Notes: generated from the sequence alone by a model not told the origin. Shown: positions 26,130 to 38,304, counted from the first letter of the stretch. The stretch is 64,000 nucleotides of DNA from Riptortus pedestris (GCA_019009955.1 CM032233.1:129594501-129658500), one strand, 5' to 3'. Translations and numbers: made by a program.

Positions 26130-27375
26130 CAATCATGAATAACACCTCTGTTTTATTAATACTACAAAATGTATGACTCATGTTGCGTCTATGATAGCCC
26201 CCGGGGGCATAAAATGTGAAATGCTGAAATGAAGGAAGAAGTACTGGAACAAACAAGAATTGCCGTAATGAATGATGTATACTGTTGATGGACTACTATC
26301 AATGATATCAATATTAGGTTTTCTACTTACTGATTAATGTACAAAATGAACCAAACTAGAAAATGAGAGGAATGTATAAAAAAGTATATGAATGTTATTG
26401 GAAATGTGCTTAGCACCACACAAAACCTAATGAGATTATACACACTCATAAAAAACCAAAACAAAAAAAAAAGACCCTGAAGATCAAATGTTGAGCAACA
26501 TCCCAGCAAGGAGAACTATCCCAAGATTTTCAACCAAGTTCCATTCAATAAAATTCTGTCATACAGGGGCTGAGTAGATTTCCCATCAGCCAGTAGTGCA
26601 TGGTGCACCGATCCTCTCAACTCACTATCAATTTTCTATTTCTTCCATAGTAAAAGTCTATGTATCAGGAACTGAAATACAGTAATACTCATGAAATGCT
26701 ACAACAAACAAGAAATCATAAGTAAATTTCATACATACAAATAATAGGAAAAACAAATACATCCTTCTAAAAACAAAAATAATATTTACATCTAGGTGGT
26801 ACAGCCCTTATAGGACTCGGACCTATGCTGCAATCTTTTACTATTGAATACAATCTGACTTGGATCCTTCAGTTGCAGACCCCAGACTCTACAAGTTCTC
26901 CTTCACGTAAATGAGCACTCACTGCTTCTCTGACGCACTAACAGCATTTTCCTGGGCAGTCTGTTGGGGACCTCCACCAAACATAATTTGCCTTTCTTAA
27001 TACCACAGGCACAAATAGCATAGCTCTCTTGTTTTCCTAGGTTCATAGTACTGCTGTAACTAACTGTTGATCTGATTTTTTTATATATTACATAGCACAT
27101 AGTCCTTCTTCCTGTAGACCCTTAAACCAGATAGAATAGAAGCAGCTGGTTGTGCTACCACCCTGCCTTTTATACCTGCTTCTACACTATTACTCTCCAT
27201 AAGTATCCCAATGAGGCATTTAAACTTGTTGAAACTAGAATAAAATTATATACAGGAGTACATCATGTCATGCTGTAGAGGGAGTATGCTGGTTGTGAAG
27301 GACGGCTGGACCATAAATCAGCAAGGATCTTTGATGGCCTCAACTATAATCCTTTGTCTGGCTGGCGTACCTTAG
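26130..27375. other. Intergenic, fragments of old repeats
   Basis: Contains a lone 5' terminus of family M at about 26562-26660 (TCATACAGGGGCTGAG, AGATTTCCCATC). At 26790-26900 a GC-richer block on the minus strand (CTGAAGGATCC, CAGCATAGGTCCGAGTCCTA) weakly resembles a block in the 28.3- and 34.4-kb repeats. No gene is supported. Confidence 0.45.
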
Positions 27376-27379
27376 ACTG

Positions 27380-27928
27380 GAGAATGTCTTGTACACTGAA
27401 TAGAAAGATGTCAATGTGTATAAATATACATAAACTAAGCAGATTTTCCACGTGCTGGATGAATAACTGATGATCTCATCACACTGCATATTCTCTATTT
27501 CTATGTAAAAATCTGTTGAGTGGAATTGGGGGTTTACTGAAGACTGACAACAAGAAAGTATGAATATCTCTCTTAATATTTGAGTTTTGAAAAAATGTAT
27601 AGAACAACACTTAAGAGTAGAGTATTAATAATTAAACAAGATTGGTTCTATACAATTTTTCGATCCAACTCATAATAACAGAGATGATTTGAATTTTCGA
27701 CCCCTCCCTCTTTATTCCTGGTCTGATTTTAGCCATTAACAAATATGATTTCCAATGTTGAATGAAATGGTTAAATATTAAAAATATTGTTTGTGTGCGT
27801 GTAATTTTGAATGGGCTTCATTTTCATCATCTCTAAGGTAGGTAAATGGTCATTTGAGGAAATTTTTCAAAAATCCTGGCATAAAAATCCCCAATAGCTG
27901 TTTTCTCTTAAGGGAAATCTGCTAAAAA
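27380..27928 (+). repeat. Family M, full-length copy
   Basis: About 550 bp, sharing its 5' flank with the 25.3-kb copy. AAACTAAGCAGATTTTCCAC, TATTCTCTATTTCTATG, TTGGTTCTATACAATTTTTC, CCAACTCATAATAACAGAG, GGGCTTCATTTTCATCATC, and an intact-looking 3' end TTTTCTCTTAAGGGAAATCT then GCTAAAA. One of the clearest 3' ends in the window. Confidence 0.82.
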
Positions 27929-28800
27929 AAAATGAAATGAAATACAAGAAATCAGCTTGCATTAAAATTAAAATGATGAACAGAAAAATGTTAGTGTATG
28001 TAGATTTAAACAAAAGTACACCTAAGAGAAATGAATTTTGTTCATTATACGCCCAGTTTGCACCACCACAAACAAAAAATGATACAACTTCTTTCCCTCA
28101 GAGTGAAATTTTCAAAAGGAAATCAGTAACTGAGGAGGGTAACCCCCCCCCCTTATAGGGGAAAGCTACATATTGTATTATATCAATATCCAGTGACGAA
28201 TAACACTTCAGCCCCAGGAGTATACATGAACACAACAAAATATGTGACCCGTGCTTAGTTTTGCCCAATTGGTATGAAATGAAGATAGTAGTAATGAAGA
28301 AACAAAACACTTTTAAAAAGTAAAATACTTACTTCTGGATGTTACAATCCTCCAGGACCTGGGCCTCTGCCACAATCGAATACCATTTAATAACTATCCT
28401 TCACTGTAATTAATGTGATTATTTATGAAATACTAAATTAACTCAAGAATATCATATTATATATTCCTAAAAACGTTCTGTGTTTAAAAAAAGGCAATCA
28501 GAATGGAAGAAGTTCAAGTATACACACCAAACCAAAAATTGGTTAAAAACGAAAAGGATATTAGTGATATGTATCGACTAACACATTTGAAAAATAAATA
28601 ATAAGAATTCAAAACTAACAGCAACACAAATGGGGGGTCAGAAGCTATAGATTTATGTAGCAAAATTTAATTGATACCCTTTCCAATCAGGTATTAAATC
28701 AATTCATTCAGAGCAATTGGATAGTCCATTCAACAGCTATGGAAAGAATATGTCTACCTAAAATTAAAAGTAAAAACCTTAGAAGACGAAATAATTGATA
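27929..28800 (+). repeat. Repeat T, copy 1 (unit of the 34-kb tandem)
   Basis: Directly follows a family M 3' end and matches 33957-34830 over its length. Ordered blocks are TACAAGAAATCAGCTTGCAT, GTAGATTTAAACAAAAGTAC, ATACGCCCAGTTTGCACC, CACTTCAGCCCCAGGAGTAT, the GATTGTGGCAGAGGCCCAG block (minus strand), ACGTTCTGTGTTTAAAAAA, and CAATCAGGTATTAAATCAAT. The coding-like segment near 28683-28800 is broken by a frame-changing difference relative to the two 34-kb copies. The short ORF at 27937-28158 is part of this repeat. Confidence 0.8.
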
Positions 28801-28809
28801 CCATTTGAT

Positions 28810-29060
28810 CATTCAGAAGGACAGACAGCTATAGTAGAAATCATATTTGACGGGAATACACAAAACCCCATACATCAAATACTGTGAGCCAGACAGTGGT
28901 GTGAGAATGATTTGAGGAGGAGCCTGCCTGTCAACTACACCAAATGGTCTAATATGCTTCCAGAGGCCCTCACCCAAAAAGGACAGTGTGTTGGGTTTAT
29001 AGATTAAAATTTGAAGAGGCACTTCAAATTAAGTAGGACGAGTTAAGTCCATCTAATCTA
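28810..29060 (+). pseudogene. Possible LINE 3' end (reverse-transcriptase C-terminus), decayed
   Basis: In broken frames the + strand reads NYTKWSNMLPEALTQ followed by FKLSRTS. This resembles the W-LP-E segment often seen at the C-terminus of non-LTR reverse transcriptases. A CCATCTAATCTAATACAA tail follows, like a simple-repeat LINE tail. Evidence is thin; it could be chance. Confidence 0.3.
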
Positions 29061-29399
29061 ATACAATTTGAAAACTAACATTATTATGAACTAAAGACTA
29101 AACTTTACATAACATTTTTAAAGAATGTTGGCATTAGTTTTTACATATATCTATGTACAAAAATAAGAAAATTATAAAAATACATCAGAACAAATATTTA
29201 ATTCTAATTAAATAACAGAATAGTAGAATAGAAACATTACTCATCATGAAATGTTAATTTACAGTTCGTTTTTTTATATGGGTAACAATTAAACCAATGT
29301 TTATTCTTTAGAATTAACTACAAGGTATTCACTTAAAAAATTCTTATCTAGCTCCTAACAATTACACCAAAACCACAAATTAATTCCTGATTCCAAATT

Positions 29400-29650
29400 A
29401 ATTCCTCCATCCTCATCGAAATGTGTAATGGTTTATGCTGAACCAGGGTAGGAGGACCGCCATAACTGGGTCAGATGTTAACAGCTCAATTTATTGTACT
29501 ATGCCCTATTAACACCTGCCCCAATAACAGAAGTCCAATTCATCATGTAGTACCATCGTGTCCTCCACTAAAAGAATCACAATTATGGTCAAAGATAGCT
29601 CCAAAAGTTGAAATTAACATTAATTCTGGAGCAAATTTGAATTCAACCAA
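29400..29650 (+). repeat. Dispersed repeat D3, copy 1
   Basis: Matches 39205-39425: GAAATGTGTAATGGTTTATG, CTGAACCAGGGTAGGAGGAC, CAGATGTTAACAGCTCAATT, TATTGTACTATGCCCTATTA and ACACCTGCCCCAATAACAGA. The inner part resembles the palindromic core of repeat D4 (40.9 and 43.2 kb). Confidence 0.75.
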
Positions 29651-29699
29651 TTAGTTTTAATAAAAATTTTACCCGATTACGTAGTTATACAAATTATAA

Positions 29700-31180
29700 A
29701 ATTTTATGAATTCTTAAATTTATACTTTATATATATACTGGTTATAATATTTATGTTTTGATCACAGGATCAAATACTAAGACTTTTGATATTTAATAGA
29801 CCTTGTTTTAAAAAGACTGTACACCACACACCTCATAGTGCAATGCCACCTCTCTCCAGGTGATATGAAAAACAAATAAAAGGTTAATAGATCCCAAAAT
29901 TAACCAACCCAAATTTTGTTGGAACAGTATTATTTTGCACAAAGTAACTTTTTTTTAAAATAAAAAGAATAAATTAATGTTATAAATATTAATATATGTC
30001 TTATTTAAAGTGACCATTGTTCCCAAAACTATTGTAAATGTGCCTAAAGCCTCAGGTTGATTACAAGGTAAAATGGTGGGTTACCCTGAGCTGGTTCTGT
30101 CAACTAGGAGGAATCTATTATTTGTCATATGAATCATAACCAATTTTTTTTTCAGTCTGAAGGCAAAATGCTATGAAAGATACTTATTGAAAAAGTTTAT
30201 TTAAGCTTTTTTTTGTCAAACATTTACATAAATTCTAAATTGGAAACATGATTTCTTGATATGTACATTCTGGCAATGCTGTTTTATTTGTGTTAATGCC
30301 TCCTTTTTACATCTCGTTTTAATCCTTTAACAATTACAAGGTTCCTCCAATATACTTACTATTATAATTATTGCAGTTTATTGAATAGATACTCTAATTT
30401 GATTTTATTTGATCTATTTCGTATTTTATTCTGCTTAAATATTATATGTTTTATCACTAAATTTCTGTCAGGCTACAGATATCAGATATCATTACAAATT
30501 AAGTTTCAATTTTGATACATATTTTCGGAAAGAAATTGGAGGAAAATACGTTTTTGAAGTTTCATTAATGATTTTCTGTTGTTCCTCATTCATAATACTA
30601 TCATAATTTTGTTTCAATACAGGTACATTATGTTTTTCATTAATATCATTAATTTTACATCTATTAGTGACTGGACTGTAATGCTTAATGGAATTTTATT
30701 TTTCCAAGGTACTTATCACTTTTCCTATTTCTGTTGTTATTAATAGGTTCAATTCTTTTCCTTTTAAGTTGATATTTTTAACTTTCTTAATTGGTCTAAA
30801 TAGTTTTAACTTTTTTAAAATTGAATACTTAAATATCACTAAAAACTTCTTCAGTAAATTAATATAATTCAGGACTGAATTGTGACTTTTAATACTCATA
30901 TTATGAAGATCATTCTTATTACAGTTTGTATTATTTTTATTGTGTTGTGAACTGAGATATTGTGATACATATATATTACTCTTAACTTGCTAATGGCAAG
31001 TTAAGGTGCATTCCAATAGTCCTAAGGACTAGAAATACAAACTTACTATTTGTTAATGATTTACATCTTGTATAAATTAAACAATTATTACACCGACATA
31101 AGTATAGTTGTCATAGTAATTATTGTCCTTTACTAGACTCAGTAGGAGAGCAATTACTGTAAAATACCTACATTTTGATA
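29700..31180. other. Intergenic, nothing recognised
   Basis: AT-rich sequence with no homology to other parts of the window and no credible ORF. Confidence 0.5.
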
Positions 31181-31183
31181 ACA

Positions 31184-32597
31184 GGGTTATTCCGTGCCAA
31201 ATCAACCACAAAAAAATAATTTTGACACCCATCATTTCAGATTTTGTTGAAACTCATTTTAGGTGTTCTATTCATTGTTATGAGAAACAATACCAAATAT
31301 TTTTGATCTATTTTTATCGGTTTGGATTTTATGGCCTCTTAAAGTTTTGAGATTTTCGTGTTGTTTATCGATAGGGAACAGTAAAATTAATTTGTTTTGA
31401 ATTCAAAAATAATTTATAACTTTCTTATTTACAAACCAATTTCGATGCAATTTTTTGTGTGTATTCATAAATATATTTAAAAACAATAAAAAAATAAACA
31501 AAGATACTAAGTAAGTATTTGTGATCAGAAAAAAATTACAAAGTGTCAATTTGAGTTTTTCTGAAAGCAAATACATAGCTTCGCGTTAAATTGAATATCT
31601 CCAAAAGGGAAAAGGATAATCATGGAAATATTTTTTTGTTTTGGTTCTAAGACATGTGTTCTACCTCCTCAAGCAATAAAATGAATGGTTATTTGGCTCC
31701 TTCATTGTTTATTCCAAGTTTAAAAATAAATAGTTATAAAAATTTAGAAATTTATATGAATTAAAAAAAATATAAATAAAGGTAACTAAAAAGAAAGATA
31801 CATTACTCAGGTTTATTCTAAATGAAAGACCGTTTACATTATAGGATTCAGCAGTCTAAAATGTACTTTGATATGTACAATTCTTACCCTAAAATTGCTA
31901 TTTTGGTCAATGTTCTTTACAATTTTAAAATATTGTTTAATTTTGTTTCAACGCTTGGAATACATGGTTGTGAAAACTGTTATGTTCTTCCTATCATTGT
32001 TTTTGGAGATTCCACAGTCATAATAATATGAAGAATGGGTACAGCACATACATTTTTAGGCCAAGAAAATGATGCTGAAGGTCCATTTAAGGAGTCAAAT
32101 AACCATTCATTTTATTTCTTGAGGAGGTAGATCACATGTCGTAGAACCAAAACAAAAAAATATTTCCATGATTATCCTTTTCCCTTTTGGAGATATTCAA
32201 TTTAACACGAGACTATGTATTGGTTTCAGAAAAACTCAAAATGACACTTTGTAGTTTTTTTCTGGTAACAAATACTTACTTAGTATCTTTGTTTATTTTG
32301 TTATTGCTTTTAAATATATTTATGAATACACTCAACAAATTTCATCAAAATTGGTTTGTAAATACGAAAGTTATAAATTATTTTTGAATTCAAAACAAAT
32401 TAATTTCACTGTTCCCTATCGATAAACAACACAAAAATCTCAAAACTTTAAGAGGCCATAGAATCCAAACCGTTAAAGATATATCAAAAATATTTGGTAT
32501 GGTTTCTAAAATCAATGAATAGAACACCCAAAATAAGATTCATCAAAATCTAAAATGGTGGGTGTCACTGTGTGGTGGAATTGATGTGGAATGACCC
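31184..32597. mobile_element. 1.4-kb foldback DNA element with arms of about 500 bp
   Basis: The left arm (31184 to about 31703) is repeated as its reverse complement in the right arm (about 32082-32597). Matching pairs include GGGTTATTCC with GGAATGACCC, ATCGATAGGGAACAGTAAAA with its complement near 32405, and GAATATCTCCAAAAGGGAAA with TTTCCCTTTTGGAGATATTC. The arms are diverged by scattered substitutions. The same tetranucleotide AACA abuts both ends (31180-31183 and 32598-32601), a possible target-site duplication. The unique centre of about 380 bp carries only a 69-codon ORF (31822-32031) without recognised motifs, so no transposase is evident. The element is non-autonomous; its superfamily is unassigned. 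Confidence 0.85.
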
Positions 32598-32779
32598 AAC
32601 ATTAACTTAACCTAACAATTGGCGTTTTATCATCTAATTAATGTGTAGCTATATTAAAAAATAAATAAATGAGGAACTGATGTAAAAGAAAAACATGTAG
32701 CTGAGCTGTAAATCTTATATACAATCATTTGTCTTAATTGTAACACTGAACAGATATGAAGGCCATTACGGCTTAAGGA

Positions 32780-33356
32780 CTAGAGGACATTATATGAGGA
32801 TATTATAAACAACCTCTCTTCAGACATAAGCAATAACTTGGACCACTACCACTAGTTGATGACGTTCATTGGAACATTGGTGCTCAAGGGGCTTCAGCAA
32901 GTTTTGAGGCACACTATGTAGTTAGTAGCAGTACAGTGTTTCTTGCCAATCTAAATTGTTCGTTCAGGAACTTCAGGAGCATAACTTCAATAACTTCTAG
33001 ATGTCTGAAGTTCCATATTTCAGAAGCATAAAGAAGTGCCTGAAGCTACCATGGAATCAAAAAGAGCCATTTTGGTCTCCCATGAGTTACTTCCACCTTT
33101 TCACAAAATCTCTAGACCTCTTGCAACAAAGGTATTCTGCTCAGATGCTTTGCTGAATCTTCCTGAGGAAGCAAAAGGGACTCCCAAATAAGAGTAGTCC
33201 TTAGTGTTTACCAACTTTTCCTCAGCCAGCAAAGGGGCTTAAGTTGCTTTAGCCGGGGGGGGGGGGGGGGGGGATTTATGGAATACTAAAACCTTAGATT
33301 TTTCCAAGTTTACAGTCAGGGAATTGTTCTCGTAGTACTGTTGTAGTTGTAGGGAT
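32780..33356 (-). pseudogene. Non-LTR retrotransposon reverse transcriptase fragment, decayed
   Basis: On the minus strand, across several frameshifts and stops, the order of reverse-transcriptase C-terminal motifs is readable: NSLTVNLEKSKVLVFHKS (the L-N-KTK-V-F region after the catalytic box), KDYSYLGVPFASSGRFSKAS (YLG motif), then KMALFDSMVAS and YASE-W-like remnants. The catalytic YADD box itself lies outside or is lost. A C-run on this strand (G run at 33255-33273) interrupts the frame between the two motifs. Confidence 0.8.
33255..33273. repeat. G19 homopolymer
   Basis: Nineteen consecutive G on the + strand inside the reverse-transcriptase fragment; G-quadruplex-capable and prone to length error in assembly. 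Confidence 0.95.
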
Positions 33357-33599
33357 GGTGAACACTTCAAATGAGTTTTATAGACAAAAATAATATTACA
33401 CGGGAATTCAATTTGAAGTATTTATTTGAATTTATTACTTTAAAAATAAAAAAATTAATTTGTTTACAGCATGTCAGTTAAAAAAAAAAATTGTTTTTGA
33501 TAGCCATACAAATTTAGGACACTGAAGAGATGGTATTTCAAGGCATGAAAGATGTAAAGTGTTTGTTAATAAAGAACTATTATAAATCAAGACATCCTA

Positions 33600-34865
33600 T
33601 TATATGCCCCGTCACCAAGACTTAAAGATTACAATCATACAATTGGATCAAAGTATATCAAAGAATAATAAATATTCAAGTATATCATCAAATCTTACAG
33701 ATGCATTAAGTGGAACTCCTTTCCCTTCCCAATCAGGTATTAAATCAATTCATTCAGAGCAATTGGATAGCCAATCAACAGCTATGGAAAGAATATGTCC
33801 GCCTAAAATTAAAAGTAAAAACCTTAGAAGACAAAATAAAAATAACAATTTATTTGAGCCTTGTATATTAAGAGGCTAGCACAAAATATTTTTAAAAAAT
33901 CATGTCATAAATATCATCCCCAATAGCTGATTTCTCTTAAGGGAAATCTTTTAAAAAATAAAAATAAATTACAAGAAATCAGCTTGCATTACAATGATGA
34001 ATAGAAACATATTAATGTATGTAGATTTAAATAAAAGTACACCTAAGGTAAATGAATCGTGTTCATTATACGCCCAGTTTGCACCGCCAAAAACAAAAAA
34101 TGATACAACTTCCCTCAGAAAGAAATTTGCAAAAAGAAATCAGTAGATGAGGGGGTAACCCCGCCCCCCCTTTATAGGGAAAAATTACATATTGTATTTC
34201 AATATCCAGTGATGAATAACACTTCAGCCCCAGGAGTATACTTGAACACTACAAAATATGTGACCCGTGCTTAGTTTTGCCCAATTGGTATGAAATGCAA
34301 TTTCCTGAAATGAAGGTAGTAGTAATGAAGAAACAAAACACTTTTAAAAAGTAAAATACTTACTTCTGGATGCTACAATCCTCCAGGACGTTGGCTTCTG
34401 CCACAATCGAATACCATTTAGTAACTATCCTTCACTGTAATTAATGTGATTATTTATGAAATACTAAATTAACTCAAGAATATCATAGAATATATTCCTA
34501 AAAACGTTCTGTGTTTAAAAAAAAGGCAAACAGAATGGAAGAAGCTCAAGTATGCACACCAAACTCAAAAACGATTAAAAACGAAAAGGGTATTAATGAT
34601 ATGTATCGACTAACACATTTGAAAAATAAACAATAAGAATTCAAAACTAGCAGCAACACAAATGGGGGATCAGAAGCTATAGATTTATGTAGCAAAATTG
34701 AATTAATACCCTTCCCAATCAGGTATTAAATCAATTCATTCAGAGCAATTGGATAATCAATCAACAGCTATGGAAAGAATATGTCTGCCTAAAATTAAAA
34801 GTAAAAACCTTAGAAGACAAAATAAAAATAACAATTTATTTGAGCCCTGTATATTAAGAGGCTAG
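33600..34865 (+). repeat. Tandem duplication, 985-bp unit (repeat T copies 2 and 3)
   Basis: A 3' part of unit T at 33600-33879 is followed head to tail by a complete unit at about 33880-34864. The common end AAGAGGCTAG recurs with a spacing of 985 bp. Each junction carries a family M 3' end (GATTTCTCTTAAGGGAAATC). The end of both units contains an open frame (QSGIKSIHSEQLD, MERIC, NNNLFEPCILRG, stop) that is intact in these two copies and broken in the 28.7-kb copy. No protein family is recognised. Confidence 0.82.
33604..33879 (+). CDS. Uncertain 91-codon ORF at end of repeat T
   Basis: Hypothetical. Starts MPRHQDLKITIIQL, is Ser/Asn-rich, and ends NNNLFEPCILRG. The last 52 codons or so are duplicated with the same stop at 34864; the N-terminal part is not. 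Between the two copies three base differences are visible in the shared segment, two changing residues, so there is no sign of strong selection. It may be a captured exon or chance openness of a young duplication. No domain recognised. Confidence 0.2.
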   Translation: MPRHQDLKITIIQLDQSISKNNKYSSISSNLTDALSGTPFPSQSGIKSIHSEQLDSQSTAMERICPPKIKSKNLRRQNKNNNLFEPCILRG

Positions 34866-35026
34866 CACTAAATAATCCCCTTCATTAAATTAAAAAAATA
34901 AATAAATAAAAGAAACTATATTTTCAGCAGAATTCAGTTATTGAGGTTGTGCTCGAAACACAATTTTTGAAAAATACATACACATGCATACTAAATAAAT
35001 ATAAATGTGTGTGGGCACTTGTGTAC

Positions 35027-35028
<2 letters not shown>

Positions 35029-35077
<49 letters not shown>
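35029..35077. repeat. (TA)n microsatellite
   Basis: Uninterrupted TA run of about 49 bp. The ORF reading IYIYIY through it is spurious. Confidence 0.97.
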
Positions 35078-35080
<3 letters not shown>

Positions 35081-35099
35081 TTAAGACCTTGCTTTGTGT

Positions 35100-36560
35100 T
35101 CTAGTGTTTAGCCAATATAGTAAGAGGTGGTCATCTCACGAAGCAGGGGTAAAGCAAACAAAAAGAGGGCCCAATAACCAAGGAAGTTGATATCCCAAAA
35201 TGACAACTCTGATTAGAAGACCAATAAGGAACTACCAAAACCAATGATGCATAACACTTTAGCCTGAGGTACAGACATCAATGCCACAAATATAAAACAC
35301 ATGTCATCGATGCTTGCACCGCAGGCATGAAATGCAAATTGCTGAAATAAAGTTCATAGTAATATTGACGAAATGCTGGAACAAAGAAGAAATCAGCAGT
35401 AAATTTTAAACATCTGAATTGCAAAAAAGTGTAGTAATAATATATTTCAATTCGAGTAATAATAGCAGCTAGCAGAGATACGCTTCTGTTATCAAAATAT
35501 ATAGGTAAACAACCAATAAAAACATACCTCTAATGATTTCAAGTGGAATATCATTCCCAAAAGTGGGTCTCGGTACATTGTAAATAACGGAATTCTTTAT
35601 TCTACATGATAGAGAACAATGAACAAGTGAGATGGGAACACACAGTAAATAAATGTTATTGTACACTAAGCAAAGTAAGTTTATGAAATTATAGCATCAT
35701 ATGAATAGCATCTCTCATTATAGGATATTATGCATCTAAAATGGTCTGTAGAAATCGATCTATAGACTAGGATTTGGGCTGTATGGATGAAAAGAGAGTA
35801 TTGACTTTTACTGACATGTACAAATGAATATAGTTCAGAAGGATATACAGAAGTAACTCTTGCCTCTTGCATGATATGAACCAATAATAAAGAAATCAGG
35901 AAAATAGAGAGGACTCCATAGAAGGAATAAGGAATTGTCCACTAACACATATACGTTCAGAAATAACACCTTGATTAATGTGTAATAATATTCTGGATCA
36001 CGCTTAAACCAAAACAAAATGAACTATCTACAACATATATGTGGAGCCTCAGCAAAATTTCAACAAAATGTTCCCCGCATTAATAGAAAATATCAGTATA
36101 TTATGTCAAGGATGCAAGTGTATTCCAGTGATTGACATGGGTCATCCTAATATAATTTAAGATGTTATTCCAGGTAGCCTTCCTCATAACCTCCTGAAAA
36201 GCTGGGCTTCCATCCAGCAGAAGGCCCCACTGAAGGTAATCAATTCTCATCCTAAAAATATTATTGCTGGAGAAAATTTGGCGAAGGCATGCTTGGAAGA
36301 GTTTATAGCTTGTCAGAAGTAATGCAAATTTCTTGCCCTATTAAATTATTCAATAATTGAAAAACTTTGGTTAACTACATCTTTAGCATCTAATTAATCT
36401 TTGATCATTATGAATCATTCAGATTGTTATCATATTACCTAATCATTCACAATGGGCAATTAAAAAATAGGATTTGATATTATTATATGATGTAGTGTAT
36501 ACCCTCTTGCTAAGGAAGAATAATACAGGGCTATGCAAAAATAATTTATAAATTTGGATG
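35100..36560. other. Intergenic, decayed repeats
   Basis: The 35235-35400 part (GATGCATAACACTTTAGCC, GGCATGAAATGCAAATTGCT, GAAATAAAG) parallels blocks at 26130-26260, 34205-34330 and 37370-37430, an old repeat family. The rest shows nothing recognisable. Confidence 0.5.
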
Positions 36561-36580
36561 CACTTTAATCGTGTACCCAG

Positions 36581-36582
<2 letters not shown>

Positions 36583-36644
<62 letters not shown>
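36583..36644. repeat. (TA)n microsatellite
   Basis: About 62 bp of pure TA. The 143-codon ORF that starts before it consists mainly of IYIY and unsupported sequence. Confidence 0.97.
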
Positions 36645-36646
<2 letters not shown>

Positions 36647-36649
36647 GAA

Positions 36650-38094
36650 GGATGAAAATATGATTGATGGATTTGGAAGCAGTTTTACCTCCTGCCCAGA
36701 AGGATTTATATTGAGCCATTTAATTATGATTAATGAATTTGAATGCAGATTACCTCATACCCAGAAGGATTTATTGGGACTGAAAATGGCTTTAACTATG
36801 AGATTGCATTTATATTTAGTTGCTGGCTCAAATTCTCTAAAAAATCAACCCATATTAAAGAAGCTTAGTCCTTTCAAGACAAGACCTTTAATCATAATTA
36901 GAATGAAATGCATTAATGGTTTCAACATATCAGTATTATACTTTGAGAATTGTATTTTAAATTTAAAAAAAAATAGTAATAATAAATAAAATTAAAAAAA
37001 TTAAAAAATATCAAAGACATATCTATGATCTATTGCCTAAAATCACAAAAATAATGCAGGCTGACAAATTAAATGTTTCAACCACAAACATTCTATATTG
37101 GGACTTGGAAAACTGCCATAGCGTTTCAGCAGGTTTGAAAAACTATGTGGATAACACAACAGTAATGAATTATTTTCATTTATAAGTCCAAATTATACCA
37201 CTATTAAAAAAAAATGAAAAAATACCACAAAAAAATTATTAGAGACCAGGACATAACCAATCAAACCACTTACCCCATTTCAGTGTGGGAAATCATACAT
37301 TGTAGAAAATTAGCTACAGACAAATTACACTTTGCTCCGTGGCACAAAAAAAAAATGGCACAAAGACCTATGCAGCATCGATGCTTGTTCGATGATTCAT
37401 CACAGGCATGAATTGCAAATTTTTACGCCTGTAAAAAGTAATACAATAATATAGTTCAATTCAAATAATAGTAGTAACTAACAGAATAATATACTTCTGT
37501 TGTGTAAATATATTAAATAAATAATCAAAACAAACTTGGATATTAAACAAAATGTGAGAGGTCACTCCCAAAAGTGACTCTTGGTACCTTGTAAATAACT
37601 AACTTTAATTCCGCATGTTTAAGAATAATGAAAAATAAACTTTAATATCGAGATTCTGGTAATTTTTATAGTACCAAAGGATATGTCATTTTTTTATTCA
37701 ATAAAATTGATATCTCATTTTTTAAGCTTTGTGGGTAAGAAGAAGTTGTGGGAGCTAGCTAGTATGTGTGTTTGGAGAAAAAAGCATTGATATGGGAGGT
37801 CACAGACATATTGAAGTACAAAGAAAGGACACTACTTCGAAAAAGAAAGAGATTTCATTATTTAGTCTTTAAAAACAAAATTCACAATGAATTTTGAAAG
37901 TCATTAAAGAAAATATGAATAAAAACTTCAGACTGAATAAGGCACATTAATATTTATTTACCAACACATTTCGAGAAGTAAATAATAGGTATTCAAAACT
38001 AATAGCAACAGAGATTGATGATCAGAAGACTGAGATATTACACATAATTAAACATTATTCTCAACTTGTAAATGCCTAGAGACAAAAAGAATGT

Positions 38095-38095
<1 letters not shown>
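36650..38095. other. Intergenic, nothing firm
   Basis: AT-rich, with an internal near-duplication around 36665-36770 (GATTTGGAAGCAG / GAATTTGAATGCAG; CCCAGAAGGATTTAT twice). No gene supported. Confidence 0.4.
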
Positions 38096-38097
<2 letters not shown>

Positions 38098-38142
<45 letters not shown>

Positions 38143-38304
38143 ATTTGTTTATTATTATTTTACGTACACTTTATGCTACTATGGCTAATTGTGATGGGTT
38201 ACCTAAAGGTTACCACCCTTTTCTAGCCAGGGTGGACTAAGGAGTTTATTTAATGAGTCCGTCACTAAATAAATTTCTACTACCCAGGGCGAGAATCAAA
38301 CCCG

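Noticed and set aside
25891..26142. 83-codon ORF starting MYISICIYIYIY
   Set aside because: It is driven by a (TA)n tract inside a family M copy; the same artefact explains the ORFs at 35005, 36558, 40303 and 42157.
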